From Ricordea florida (taxonomy: Eukaryota; Cnidaria; Anthozoa; Corallimorpharia; Ricordeidae): a stretch of DNA of 64,000 bases. Positions 42,564 through 55,240 of this stretch are shown piece after piece. The position numbers and the translations under genes were made by a program. The notes under the pieces were generated by a model. That model was not told the origin of the DNA. It did no database searches and saw only the letters and a program-made list of their open reading frames with translations. Location of the stretch: the NCBI GenBank assembly GCA_949710005.1, contig OX453276.1, positions 33,431,947 to 33,495,946 on the forward strand. The letters run 5' to 3'. Each line of letters opens with the position of its first letter. Within the stretch, counting starts at the first letter, position 1.

Positions 42564-43765
42564 CTTTCTGCTGAACAAATGTTGTTTCAATCCTCCAGTA
42601 CTATTAGCCACTACCCCTCGCGAATTTTGTGTGACACGTTGTGGAGATATTTTTCAAGAACAGTCAATTTGGAAGTTGCTGTTCAGGTGTTTTCGACCTT
42701 ACATTCGGAATTAAAAGATTATCTCCTCTGCGAATTCCTTTCCCAATTATTGTCGTAATCCTTGGATGCACTGTTTTTAATACCAGAGTTCACAGAAATA
42801 AGGCTATTTAACCTTACTCAGTTTGTTTATCACTTAAGCACTGTTTCAGCGAAACTGAATAAACCGAAAAAAATTAAAAGAAACAGCGGAAGAGGTGACC
42901 GTCCTCTCTTTTCGCTTTAGAATATGTAACACGAACATTTTTGTTTTGTAAGCTGAGCAAAACCAAGTAAAGTCAGCACCGGTAACTTTTATTGCAAGGC
43001 CAATGATTTAATGCAAGAAATTGGGATAATCAAGCAAGTTGATGAAGTTGTTGATACCACCGTAAGGTACAAGAGGGGGGTGCTGACGCTCCGAGCCTCA
43101 GCTGTTCGTCAAAGCGAAAGTTTCTTTGGAGACTACGCCACGATGATTTTATGACTGTGCTTCAACTTCTATTTCAACCGATATCGTTCACAATAAGAAG
43201 TTGACGCTGGGCCAAAATCCAAGAGACTGAAGATGCGTTATTTCTTCCGGCTTTATTGGTTTCGTGAAATAAGGTTTAAAAGTCTAAGGTTAATTCTTTA
43301 GTAAATATAACTAATCAAAGGCTCCTTCGAGCTGCCTCATGGTATGCGGTAATTATTCCATGAAGTGCTGTCCTTTCCCCAGACCACAAGGCGTTCATTC
43401 CGAATAGTTCGTTTTGTGCACTCTTGCTACGACTGATCGTTTACTCGTCGTCCAAATTGGAGACATCTTCACTTTTAAGACTTAAGACCCATTTCTTTCC
43501 CCTCGAGCATTATTAAAAACCGTGTTTTGATCAAAGATGGAGCGAAAGGAACGAAAACCCGCCTTCACAATCTTTTCGTCGGGCTCGACGCAACAGACGC
43601 CATTTTGTAAACAAGTGCTACCGCTTTGTCTCACCCCCTCTCCCCACATAGGTGAACATAGAACAATTGCACGACTTTGTGGACAACACCAAACCTAGTA
43701 GGGGAGACAGGTGAGAACCTGTTTAATTCACATTTAATGCGGATTTAATGCATAAGTTAGTAAAG

Positions 43766-43928
43766 GTAATCATACGGTTTCTAGTTCAAGTTGGAATTAA
43801 TTTGCACGAGTGAGTTTTTCAAAAAGCTGAAATTGCACGAGCCGCTTCGGCGATTGCAACTTCAGCTTTTTGAAAAACTCACAAGTGCAAATTAATTCCA
43901 AATTAAACGAGAAAAACCGTATGGTTAC
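43766..43928. mobile_element. 163-bp palindromic MITE
   Basis: Arms of about 75 bp beginning GTAATCATACGGTTT and including GGAATTAATTTGCAC and TTTTTCAAAAAGCTGAA are near-perfect inverted repeats around GAGCCGCTTCGGCG. Confidence 0.82.
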
Positions 43929-44129
43929 TTATTAATAATATAAACATGAAAAAATTCGCCTGGAGGAAGTGCCGAAAGATCTCATTGCGGAGAGGAAGTG
44001 AGCATTTGACGCGGATTTGACACTTTATTTACTGATTGGCTAATGAAGATCAGCTGATAACGCTACGAACTCAAAGCGGTTCGTTTAAAAATAAAGAATA
44101 TCATAATCCAGAATATCGATGCGCAATTT

Positions 44130-44210
44130 GCACTGGTGTTACACTTTTTGCACTAGTGTTGCACTTTTTGCACTGGTGTCACATCTGAACTGCACTGCTC
44201 TCAACCAATC
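44130..44210. repeat. Inverted copy of the 20-bp minisatellite element
   Basis: Three to four units of TTTTTGCACTGGTGTTACAC with a GAACTGCACTGCTCTCAACC flank, the reverse complement of the repeat at 18960-19140. Confidence 0.7.
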
Positions 44211-44879
44211 AGAATCGAGTAATCTCTTCATGTATATTATAAATTGTCTAACAGGAATGGAGCGACCAATCCAACCATCACTATACCTCATGGTATGACG
44301 TACATACCATGAGGTAAAAAGTGAAAGGAAGTTACCACGAGACGAGTTGGGAAGAAGAAATTATTTTTAATGGACGATGGTTTAGTTCGGTTGGTCATTT
44401 GTTTGATAGTTTGGTTAATTATAAGTTTCCTAGTTTAGTTGGTCACATGTTTGTTAGTCTGCTGGGTAATATGTTTGTTACACAAGAAATTGGGATAATC
44501 AAACAAGTTGATAAAGTTAAGAAACTACCCCACAATATATATTTGTTAGTTTGGTTAGATATATATCCTTGACTTCTTTGGTTATACTTTTGTTACACAA
44601 GAAATTGATAAGGTAATTTGTACCACCGTAAGTTAAAAGAGGGGGTGCTGACGTTTCCAGCGTTAGCCATTCGTCAGAGCGAATGAGAGGATTATGGGTT
44701 ATGTGCAATTTATATAGTGAGGTTTGGAGCTATGCTATTGGTGGAGCCATAGCAGCCTGTGGACGAGAGTAAATTAATTAAATGAATGAAAGAAACTACC
44801 CCACAATATATGTTTGTTAGTTTGGGGGGCTACATGTTTCTTACAAAAGAAACTGGGATAATCAAACAAGTTGATAAGT

Positions 44880-44897
44880 AATGGTAATACGACTGAA

Positions 44898-44928
<31 letters not shown>

Positions 44929-44990
44929 CGATTTGAAATTACGGGTACGATTATCCCTGAATTGTATGACACGAGGTCCGACTACCAATT
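44880..44990. repeat. Palindromic repeat, GACTGAATGGAGTACAATTC family
   Basis: Inverted arms GAATGGAGTACAATTCAGGG and TCCCTGAATTGTATGACACG. Recurs at 51228-51335, 58206-58311 and, partly, 63868-63942, always in the 5' flank of an array gene. Confidence 0.75.
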
Positions 44991-45271
44991 AATTGTGTCC
45001 ATATAACAAAATGAGAGAAACTCGGGAATTAGTTATGGTTAAATATAAGGGCACGTACGCTTCTTATCAATACATAATCAGCTAAAGTTCAACTGTGTAA
45101 AAAGTATTGTAATAAATGTCCAACGATTCGAACGCCAAGAATCTGAATCCGGAAATGGTTGTCATTTATAAAGTGCGTAGATCGACGACTGACACGATAT
45201 CCGATTACGAAGTGCGATTACCAAAACACTCATGAATTTAAGATTTAATATAGGGGCACGTACGCTTCTTA

Positions 45272-45772
45272 TTAATACACAAGACGATCTAAGATCGTAA
45301 GTCGGACAACAGGTAGACGTGCTGTGATGAGTGTTGACCACTTATGGTGCGGATTGGTCCAAAAAAGAAATGCTAAGGGTACCAAGGTCCTGGTTTCCAA
45401 CGTGGCATCTTTGTTGTCGTTTCCTCGAGTTTCATCGCGAGGCACCTTGTCTTTATCAGCAAAAGCTCTTCTGTCACTCTGTCCACATTTTCTGTTCACT
45501 GGTAACTCGTTTGATTTCCGGTTTGATTCTAGTGAGACATTCGCTAAATCATTTGATTCTTTCGCTATTTTCAGTTCGCGGAACGACCCGTTTCGAAGTA
45601 TACGCTCATTACACACGCCATCTTTTAGAGTGGGTCTACCGCGAACGGTTTGTGGGTCTGTATGTTTGAGCGTAGAAAAGATGACACCATTTGTTTTCAA
45701 CATATTCGCCATCGACTTCGACATCGTAGAAAGAAGTTTGCGCCCGTAGTACGTGTCTGCGGCATTCTCCAT
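45272..45772 (-). CDS. Uncharacterised 166-residue frame, possible first exon
   Basis: A basic, Ser/Arg/Asn-rich frame starting at an ATG in a strong context (G at -3 and +4). No membrane segment or domain recognised. It occurs once, between array units 1 and 2; the equivalent place in the other units lacks it. Two frames on the other strand are also long here because the stretch is less AT-rich, which weakens the case. The frame could be an isolated exon or chance. Confidence 0.25.
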   Translation of the reverse strand: MENAADTYYGRKLLSTMSKSMANMLKTNGVIFSTLKHTDPQTVRGRPTLKDGVCNERILRNGSFRELKIAKESNDLANVSLESNRKSNELPVNRKCGQSDRRAFADKDKVPRDETRGNDNKDATLETRTLVPLAFLFWTNPHHKWSTLITARLPVVRLTILDRLVY

Positions 45773-46248
45773 TGCACGTGACTGCGATTTGCGATGAAAC
45801 TCGAGGGTAAACCTATAGTCGGTTGCCCGACTAATAATCAGCTAAAAGGTCAACTTTCTATACTATACAAACTGTCCAACGGAATCTGAAACCGGAAATA
45901 GTTGCTATTTTACAAAGCGCGAAGATTGACAACTGACACGACATCACAGCTACTGCTAAACATACCCAAATAAGGTATAAGAAAATCTTAGAAGACCTCG
46001 TTGGCGAGAGATGCGACGGATCGAGTTTCACACACGCATTTTTAGCCCGTGAGCGCTCGTTATGGGTTCGGGGGATACGCTTGTCAGCCAATCATTTTGG
46101 CTAATTCAGGTAACCATAGAAACCATTGTATTTGCTCTTTTCATGCGTCTGGAACATGACTGGAAGAACGGCCAAATTGGTTTCTTTCATCGACTAGAAG
46201 TGAGTTTCAGCATATTTTCTAGTCTGCTTTATAGTTTTTCGAACCATT

Positions 46249-46660
46249 GTTTTTCGCATTTATCAGAGAACATTATCTTTGGAATACTCGATCCGAAACC
46301 ACCTGGTTTGTCAGACACAAAACGAAGGCGAAGCCTTTGCAGAATCGAAGACTCGATCATAAAGACTGATTTATCAGACACAAGCACGTGCAGGATTGAC
46401 AGACTCAATCCTAAAACCGCCACGCTTGCCAGACACAAACCGAAACCATTGCAGGGTTGAAAGACTCAATCCTTAAATCCTTGGTTTATTATTGTTTATC
46501 TTATTTTCCATTTATCATCAAATCGTTGTAATATGCATTATTATGTTGTGCTATTAAAAATATTGCGTTACTTAAGAGATAGTTTTGAAATATTTTTACC
46601 TTCCCACATTTCTCTCCATGATTTATTGTATGATTTGGCGCTCGAACAAAGAGCACATGA
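46249..46660. repeat. Single copy of the TTTATCAGAGAACATTATC sub-repeat
   Basis: About 0.4 kb with CATTTATCAGAGAACATTATC, CCACCTGGTTTGTCAGACAC and GATTTATTGTATGATTTGG. In the next unit the same segment is tandemly amplified (51843-53045). Confidence 0.7.
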
Positions 46661-47555
46661 AATAATCACGCCTCAGTAGAGATCAACATAAAGACAGAAG
46701 TTCAACCTTTGTAATCTGTTAAAACGGCTACAATTTCGAGACTGACTATCGAATTCAAGTGTAAACCAGTCGTAGGAAGAGAGTTCGTGGCTCAACACAA
46801 AGGACAAATCGAGACAGGATTCTTCCCGATGATTTCTTGTTAAAATTAAAAAAGAAAATATCCGACACCATTCCCCTAAATGTTACCGTTTTGCCACTGA
46901 TACAATCTACCAAGGTCACTAAATCTATCTAATTTTTGGTCATCGCAACGCAAAATGCTCACGAGTTTCCATAGGTTACCTTTGATTTTTTCGGCTTCTT
47001 AAAAAACTTCGTTCGAGCTGAACTTGAAAACTGCATGCAGTATAAGGTATTGAGAAAGTTCAGGTTTCATCAGAATCAATAGTGTACGGTCGTCAGCGAG
47101 GAATACTTGGGCTTCTTGCAAGTTCACCGATCTAATATTCTACTCTTGAAGAACTGGCTTAATTAGCTGATTGTGGCTTGAAGTAGTTCTGCATATTTAC
47201 TGTGCAGCTGTTAAAATGATGAACTGCAGAATCGTTGAGTGTACGAGTAACGGGCATTTGAGGTGGTGGATGAGACGCTTGATGAATAAAAAACCGAGCG
47301 CCTGTTTGTTCGGTGGACGAGAACGTAGCTGGACTGTTTGGCGGTACAAGAACTGCGTTTGCTAAAGTTAGAAGTGACGCTGAATTCGAGCTCGGTGGTG
47401 TACCTGACATTGTTGTTTTGGTGTGCGTTCTAGGATAGCCGCTTATTTATGATATGACAAAGTGCCCTTCTTTATTCTTCTTCAATCTCGACGTAGTCAT
47501 CGAGAAGGCTTTCCAGCCTGGAGGTCTTACATCTTGGGTAATGGTGCTGATAATC

Positions 47556-47587
<32 letters not shown>

Positions 47588-48071
47588 TATCATTATTAGA
47601 AGTATTTTTATTATTAGTATATGTATATGCTTAGGGGGCTAAGGAAACGGGATCAAAAAGATTTCCAACCAAACGCTCACCTTTTTTTTTCTCCGCTCAG
47701 CCTAACTTGTGCTTACTATCTAAGGGCTTGGAACAGGCTATGTAGACCAGAGATAGCGTTGACGAAGAAGTCGTGTACTTTTACGCAAACAAAATGCAAA
47801 AAAAATGCATCATCAAAATTTTAATGCGTCCCAGGAAGCAAGATGTTGACTTGAAGAACTAACTCCACTTACTGTGAATCTTGAATAGATTTCGTTGTTA
47901 AATTGACATGTATAAAACTTTCGAACAAAGCGAATTCAAATCGTGGCTGCCACATTGGATTTAACTGAAAAGGGGACTGGAGACGATTTACACATCCGGG
48001 AAACTTGAATGAACTCCCGCCATGTTTGGTCGTTGTTTCATCGATTGTGCCCACTTACAAGTACATGTAAT

Positions 48072-48406
48072 ATGGCAATGAACCGTGAAAAAAGACGAAG
48101 ACATAATCAGTTTTTAGACAAATGGCTGAAAGAGTTTGGATGGTTGCAAACAAGAGGCTCAGGCGATGAATTACTGATTATTTGTAAAGATTGCCCAAAC
48201 GCTGGAAAGAAGAACGCGTTCACGAGTGGACGCAAAAATTTCCGAAGATCGACGCTTGTTCGTCACATGAGTTAGGTGGATCACAAAAGTTCGGCAAAAG
48301 TGCTGCTAGCAAATTAGGGAGTGATGATTCAATGGTCAAGCAAATGCGAACAGCATATTGGCTTTGGCAAGAAGGGATACTTCCTAAAAGATTCAATTCA
48401 CTTTGA
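48072..48406 (+). pseudogene. hAT/TTF-type zinc-finger fragment, unit 2
   Basis: Frame 48072-48275 encodes KRRRHNQFLDKWLKEFGWL, then ICKDC and a GKKNAFTSGRKNF segment ending in a TLVRH: a TTF-type (BED-like) zinc finger as found at the N-terminus of some hAT transposases and ZNF862-like proteins. After RH the reading shifts frame. The other frame continues to 48406 with MVKQMRTAYWLWQEG, the segment that follows the finger in those proteins. The break makes this a remnant, probably of a transposase-derived gene carried along in the array unit. Confidence 0.6.
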
Positions 48407-48831
48407 ACAAGTAACAGTATGACAGTAATTTGCCAGTCACTCTTTCTCATAACAATAACAAAGAGAATTTCTTAGGGAAGGGTCACCAAGATATTGGGAC
48501 CCACCCAAAATGCTTGGGACCCCAATTTTATCCGACATGTGGGCCTGAGAACCCAGACTGAAAAATCCTAGTGTCATCTCCGGTAGAGGAGGAAGGTACG
48601 CCAGCCGTACAATGACTCCGTATCTTGGTCATTCAAAAAATAGAATTCACCGAACAAACAACACAAACAATGCTCCTAGCCCAAAACAACAAAGTTCAAC
48701 CAGTGGAGGTCAAATGAAATTATAGATTGAAAAGAACTGCGTTGTGCGGGTGGAGCGTGGGTTAAGTGAGAAATTCTGAACACCGATTTTTTTTATATTT
48801 TGGCTCCCTGTGTCCATCATAGTAAAAATTA

Positions 48832-50433
48832 TCAGGTAAAAGGCATTTTACATGATTGATCTGAATGGTCAGAAAACCTTCCGTTTACAATAATTAGTAA
48901 ATTAGTTGTCGCCCATACACTAATTGCTGTGGCGTTTATTATTGCTACCAGAACATGTCGCTTCCATCTTCGGCGCCAAACCACCATGACAGGCATATTC
49001 TGGTAACGCGTCTCAATAGCTAACGAGATGCCGGTGAAAAACCATTCGATGACAACTGGAACTGCAGTAGAAATGGCGAAGGGTAACAGCAGTTCTGTCA
49101 GGGATTGGTTCTTTAAAAAGATTAGTTTGTACAAGTAAAGATAACCGTTGACAGAAACCACCGCACTTGCTTCAAACACCATGCTCAAGATGGCCGTGTC
49201 CGCGTTAAGTCTTTCCCGGCGCGGAGTACGGAAACTTCCCCATGGTGCTGATTTCCTCTGGTAAATTTGATGCTAAACGTGATCTCTTATGACCATAGTG
49301 CTGCGCTCAATGACTTCCACGGCGCCGTGAATAACACCAAGAATAGCAATAGATTTCAAATCATCAAGATTCACTTGAAGGACCCGAAACATGACCGCTG
49401 CACCGCCGTACAGCGGCACAAGTAGCACGAACGAAGTTCCCGGATGTGTGATGTTCCACAAGTGCTGAACGCATATGCGAGAAATTGCTTTGAGTAAAAC
49501 GCCAGTGATTGGAGCGAACACGGCGATTAGTAACTTTCCATTTTTGTCTTGCTTGTTGTATGCGGGGTAAATGACATAAACCGAAACATATGACACTATG
49601 AGTGACACGACATACGGTAACATGAGCTGCAAGTAGAGTATAAACTGCTTCTTACCTCTTCTGGTATAAAAGTGTTTTGCAACGACATATCCTTGAACGC
49701 TAATGCACATTGTGAAAATAACATTTAGAGGAAATCTCTGCAATGGTGTTATTTTGGAGTGAGATATGCCAAAAAACTAAAGGGTCAAGCGATAAGCAGC
49801 ATCTATGAAATAGAATCCAAAGGTTGCCAATAAAAGATATCGCCTTATTCCCTTTAACTGAAAAGATCTGAACAGAACTTGCGCGTTACCAAAGTACCAC
49901 AGGTAAAGCACAGCAACAAACACAATATCAGACACCGTACGTATCCATTGCACTTTGACTGGAATTGGCTGTGTCATAACGAATTCACAAGCATGTGTTG
50001 TTTTATACATTAAATATGCCACTGCAATGAAAATAGCGCCCACAAAAGAGGCTGTTAAAAGTGATATCTGCCCTCCGATGTACAAGGCATTCCAGACCGT
50101 GCGCAGAAACGACGGCCGAAGTTGTTTCAGAGCCATTGCGTTGGCATGCTCAGTTTCGGTATCCATGATGTCTTCATAATCGGTCTCTTGAACTGAACAC
50201 GCGTTTATCAGTCTGGGGCGAAATCTGTTAGAATTCAAACTTGTCGTTTCTTTGTCACTGTATTCCTGATAAATAAACTGGTCCCACGGTTGAGCAAACC
50301 ACTCCAAGCCGGTGTTAATCAAAGGGTCGAGTTCGCTCATTTCTGGTTCTTTGGGATCGTACAGATCCGTGACACTTCTCGTAAAGCTGAAGACGAGTCG
50401 ACCAAACAACTCAACAAGAGTTTCCCCAGGCAT
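48832..50433 (-). pseudogene. Array copy 2 of the multi-pass membrane gene (two in-frame stops)
   Basis: Colinear with copy 3 over the whole length and almost identical, but with in-frame TAG codons at about 49777-49780 and 49271-49274. The stops split it into segments (50433-49777, 49743-49273, 49188-48832). No frameshift seen. Because copy 3 differs only at scattered sites, the damage is recent. Gene conversion from a broken copy, or assembly error in a collapsed repeat, are alternatives. Confidence 0.8.
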
Positions 50434-51842
50434 CTTTCTGCTGAACAAATGCTGTTTCAATCCTCCAATGTTATTAGCCACTACCCCTCGCGAACTTCAC
50501 TTGTGTGAGACGTTGTGGAGATTTTTTTCAGGAACAGTCGCTTTTCAAATTTCTGTTCTGGTGTTTTCGACCTTACATTCGGAATTAAAAAATTGTCTCC
50601 TCTGCGAATTCCTTTCCAAATTATTATCGTAATCCTTGGATGCACTGTGTTTAACACTAGAGTTCACAGAAATAAGGCTATTTAACCCTAGATAAATCCC
50701 TTAATGACTAATACTTAGGCAGTTTGTTAATCACCAAAGCACTTCTTGAGCGAAACTGAATAAATCAAAATCAAAAGAAACAGCGGAAGAGGTAACCGTC
50801 CCTCTTTTCACTTTAGAAAATGTAACAGAAATATTTTTGTTTTGTAAGCTGAGCGAAACCAAGTGAAGTCAATACCGTTAAATTTTAAGTTCAAGGCCGA
50901 TGATTTAATGCAAGAAATTGGGATAATCAAGCAAGTTGATGAAGTTGTTTATACCACCGTAAGGTACAAGAGGTAACGCGCAAGAGGTAACGCCGTGCTG
51001 ACGTTTCCAGCGTTAGCCATTTGTCAGAGCGAATGAGAGGATTATGGTTTATGTGCAATTAATATGGTGAGGTTTGGAGCTATGCTATAGGTGGAGCCAT
51101 AAAAGCGTGTGAACGAGAGAAAATTAATTAAATGAATGAGAGAAACTAACCCACAATATATGATTGTTAGTTTGGGGGGCTATATGTTTCTCACAAAAGA
51201 AACTGGGATAATCAAACAAGTTGATAAGTAATGGTAATAGGACTGAATGGAGTACAATTCAGGGAGTAATCAGGCGAGGGATTTGAAATTACGGGTACGA
51301 TTATCCCTGAATTGTATGACACGAGGTTTGACTACCAATTAATTGTGTCCATATAACAAAATGCGAGAAACTCGGGAATTAGTAATGGTTAAATATAAGG
51401 GCACGTACGCTTCTTATTAATACATAATCAGCTAAAAGGTCAACTTTCTATACTATACAACTGAACTGTCCAACGGAATCTGAAACCGGAAATAGTTTCT
51501 ATTTTACAAAGCGCGAAGATTGACAACTGACACGACATCACAGCTACTGCTAAACATACCCAAATAAGGTATAAGAAAATCTTAGAAGACCTCGTTGGCG
51601 AGAAATGCGACGGATCGAGTTTCACACACGCATTTTTAGCCCGTGAGCGCTCGTTATGGGTTCGGGGGTAACGCTTGTCAGCCAATCATTTTGGCTAATT
51701 CAGGTAACCATAGAAACCATTGTATTTGCTCTTTTCATGCGTCTGGAACATGACTGGAAGCACGGCCATATTGGTTTCTTTCATCGACTAGAAGTGAGTT
51801 TCAGCATATTTTCTAGTCTGCTTTATAGTTTTTCGAACCATT

Positions 51843-53045
51843 GTTTTTCGCATTTATCAGAGAACATTATCTTTGGAATACTCCATCCGAAACCATCTGG
51901 TATGTTAGACACAAAACAAAAGCGAAGCCTTTGTAGAATCAAAAACTCGATCCTAAAGACTGATTTATCATACACAAGCACGTGCAGGGTTGACAGACTC
52001 AATCTTAAAACTGCCAGGTTTGTCAGACACAAACCGAAACCATTGCAGGGTTGAAAGACTCAATCCTAAAATCCCTGGCTTGTTATTGTTTATCTTGTTT
52101 TCAATTTACCATCAAATCGTTGAAATATGCATTGTTATGTTGTGTTATTAAAAATGTATCGTTACTTAAGAGGTTGTTTTGAAATATTTTTACCTTCCCA
52201 CATTTCTCTGCATGATTTATTGTATAATTTGACCCTCGCACTAAGAGTAGATGTTATTTCGCATTTATCAGAGAACATTATCTTTTGAATACTCGGTCCG
52301 AAACCACCTGGTTTGTCAGACACAAACCGAAACCATTGCAGGGTTGAAAGACTCAATTCTAAAATCCCTGGTTTGTTATTATTTATATTGTTTTCAATTT
52401 ATCATAAAAATGTATCGTTACTTAAGAGGTTGTTTTGAAATATTTTTACCTTCCCACATTTCTCTCCATGATTTATTGTATAATTTGACCCTCGCACAAA
52501 GAGTAGATGTTATTTCGCATTTATCAGAGAACATTATCTTTTGAATACTCGATCCGAAACCACCTGGTTTGTCTGACACAAACCGAAACCATTGCAGGGT
52601 TGAAAGACTTAATCCTAAAATTCTTGGCTTGTTATTGTTTATCTTGTTTTCAATTTACCATCAAATCGTTGAAATATGCATTGTTATGTTGTGTTATTAA
52701 AAATGTATCGTTACTTAAGAGGTTGTTTTAAAATATTTTTACCTTCCCACATTTCTCTGCATGATTTATTGTATAATTTGACCCTCGCACAAAGAGATGT
52801 TATTTCGCATTTATCAGAGAACATTATCTTTTGAATACTCGATCCGAAACCACCTGGTTTGTCAGACACAAACCGAAACCATTGCAGGGTTGAAAGACTC
52901 AATTCTAAAATCCCTGGTTTGTTATTGTTTATATTGTTTTCAATTTATCATAAAAATGTATCGTTACTTAAGAGGTTGTTTTGAAATATTTTTTATCTTC
53001 CCACAGTTCTCTCCATGATTTATTGTATGATTTGGCTCTCGCACA
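51843..53045. repeat. Tandemly amplified sub-repeat in the array, four copies of about 250-400 bp
   Basis: Four successive copies of the segment with ATTTATCAGAGAACATTATC and TGATTTATTGTATAATTTG begin near 51846, 52253, 52509 and 52799. The unit downstream (58575-59010) has about two copies and the one upstream (46249) one, so copy number varies between array units. Confidence 0.82.
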
Positions 53046-53961
53046 AAGAGTACATGAAATAATCACGCCTCAGTAGAGATCAACATAAAGACAGAAGTTC
53101 AACCTTTGTAATCTGTTAAAACGGCCACAATTTCTAGACTGACTTTCGAATTCAAGTGTAAACCAGTCGTAGGAAGAGAGTTCGTGGCTCAACACAAAGG
53201 ACAAATCGAGACAGGATTCTTCCCGATGATTTCTTGGTAAAATCAGAAAAGAAAATATCCGACACCATTCCCCTAAATGTTACCGTTTTCCACTGATTCA
53301 ATTTACCAAGGTCTCTAAATTTATCTAATTTTTTGTCATCGCAACGCAAAATGCTCACGAGTTTCCATAGGTTACCTTTGATTTTTTCGGCTTCTTAAAA
53401 AACTTCGTTCGAGCTGAACTTGAAAACTACATGCGGTATAAGGTATTGAGAAAGTTTAGTTTTTCATCAGAATCAATGGCGTACGCTCGTTAACGTTTTC
53501 TGCGAGGAATACTTGGGCTTCTTGCGAGTTCACCGATCTAATATTCTACTCTTGAAGAACTGGCTTAATTAGCTGATTGTGGCCTGAAGTAGTTCTGTAT
53601 ATTTACTGTGCAGCTGTTAAAATGATGAACTGCAGAATCGTTGAGTGTACGAGTAACGGGCATTTGAGGTGGTGGATGAGACGCTTGATGAATAAAAAAC
53701 CGAGCGCCTGTTTGTTCGGTGGACGAGAACGTAGCTGGACTGTTTGGCGGTACAAGAACTGCGTTTGCTGAAGTTAGAAGTGACGCTGAATTCGAGCTCG
53801 GTGGTGTACCTGACATTGTTGTTTTGGTGTGCGTTCTAGGATAGCCGCTTATTTATTATATGACAAAGTGCCCTTCTTTATTCTTCTTCAATCTCGACGT
53901 AGTCATCGAGAAGGCTTTCCAGCCTGGAGGTCTTACATCTTGGGTAATAATGCTGATAATC

Positions 53962-53993
<32 letters not shown>

Positions 53994-54480
53994 CATTATC
54001 ATTATTAGAAGTATTTTTATTATTAGTATATGTATATGCTTAGGGGGCTAAGGAAACGGGATCAAAAAGATTTCCAACCAAACGCTCACCTTTTTTTTTC
54101 TCCGCTCAGCCTAACTTGTGCTTACTATCTAAGGGCTTGGAACAGGCTATGTAGAACAGAGATAGCGTTGACGCAGAAGTCGTGTACTTTTACGCAAACA
54201 AAATGCAAAAAAAATGCATCATCAAAATTTTAATGCGTCCCAGGAAGCAAGATGTTGACTTGAAGAACTAACTCCACTTACTGTGAATCTTGAATAGATT
54301 TCGTTGTTAAATTGACATGTATAAAACTTTCGAACAAAGCGAATTCAAATCGTGGCTGCCACATTGGATTTAACTGAAAAGGGGACTGGAGACGATTTAC
54401 ACATCCGGGAAACTTGAATGAACTCCCGCCATGTTTGGTCGTTGTTTCATCGATTGTGCCCACTTACAAGTACATGTAAT

Positions 54481-54815
54481 ATGGCAATGAACCGTGAAAA
54501 AAGACGAAGACATAATCAGTTTTTAGACAAATGGCTGAAAGAGTTTGGATGGTTGCAAACAAGAGGCTCAGGCGATGAATTACTGATTATTTGTAAAGAT
54601 TGCCCAAACGCTGGAAAGAAGAACGCGTTCACGAGTGGACGCAAAAATTTCCGAAGATCGACGCTTGTTCGTCACATGAGTTAGGTGGATCACAAAAGTT
54701 CGGCAAAAGTGCTGCTAGCAAATTAGGGAGTGATGATTCAATGGTCAAGCAAATGCGAACAGCATATTGGCTTTGGCAAGAAGGGATACTTCCTAAAAGA
54801 TTCAATTCACTTTGA
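54481..54815 (+). pseudogene. hAT/TTF-type zinc-finger fragment, unit 3
   Basis: Identical in layout and frameshift to the copy at 48072-48406, so the break predates the duplication of units 2 and 3. Confidence 0.6.
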
Positions 54816-55240
54816 ACAAGTAACAGTATGACAGTAATTTGCCAGTCACTCTTTCTCATAACAATAACAAAGAGAATTTCTTAGGGAAGGGTCACCAAGA
54901 TATTGGGACCCACCCAAAATGCTTGGGACCCCAATTTTATCCGACATGTGGGCCTGAGAACCCAGACTGAAAAATCCTAGTGTCATCTCCGGTAGAGGAG
55001 GAAGGTACGCAAGCCGTACAATGACTCCGTATCTTGGTCATTCAAAAAATAGAATTCACCGAACAAACAACACAAACAATGCTCCTAGCCCAAAACAACA
55101 GAGTTCAACCAGTGGAGGTCGAATGGAATTATAGATTGAAAAGAACTGCATTGTGCGGGTGGAGTGTGGGTTAAGTGAGAAATTCTGAACACCGATTTTT
55201 TTTATATTTTGGCTCCCTCTCTCCATAATAGTAAAAATTA

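Larger units (their letters stand above)
42780..44878. other. 5' flank of array copy 1 with repeats
   Basis: Contains the ACAAGAAATTGGGATAATC repeat, a CACCGTAAGGTA...GCTGACG segment (43065-43110), a palindromic MITE at 43766-43928, an inverted copy of the CAGTGCAAAAAGTG minisatellite at 44130-44210 and the TTTCCAGCGTTAGCC repeat at 44650. No supported gene. Confidence 0.5.
47101..50960. repeat. Array unit 2, near-identical to unit 3
   Basis: Matches 53507-57369 at an offset of 6406-6409 with few substitutions, covering the hAT-type fragment, the array gene and its 5' flank. A recent tandem duplication or gene conversion. Confidence 0.85.

Noticed and set aside
46062-46460. 132-codon plus-strand frame, repeated at 51656-52054
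   Set aside because: Lies across the non-coding sub-repeat; conservation is explained by the duplication itself and it is deleted in unit 4.
47159-47410. 83-codon Ser/Pro-rich minus-strand frame, repeated at 53565-53816
   Set aside because: Copies are too similar to test for selection, and unit 4 has it truncated; no domain.
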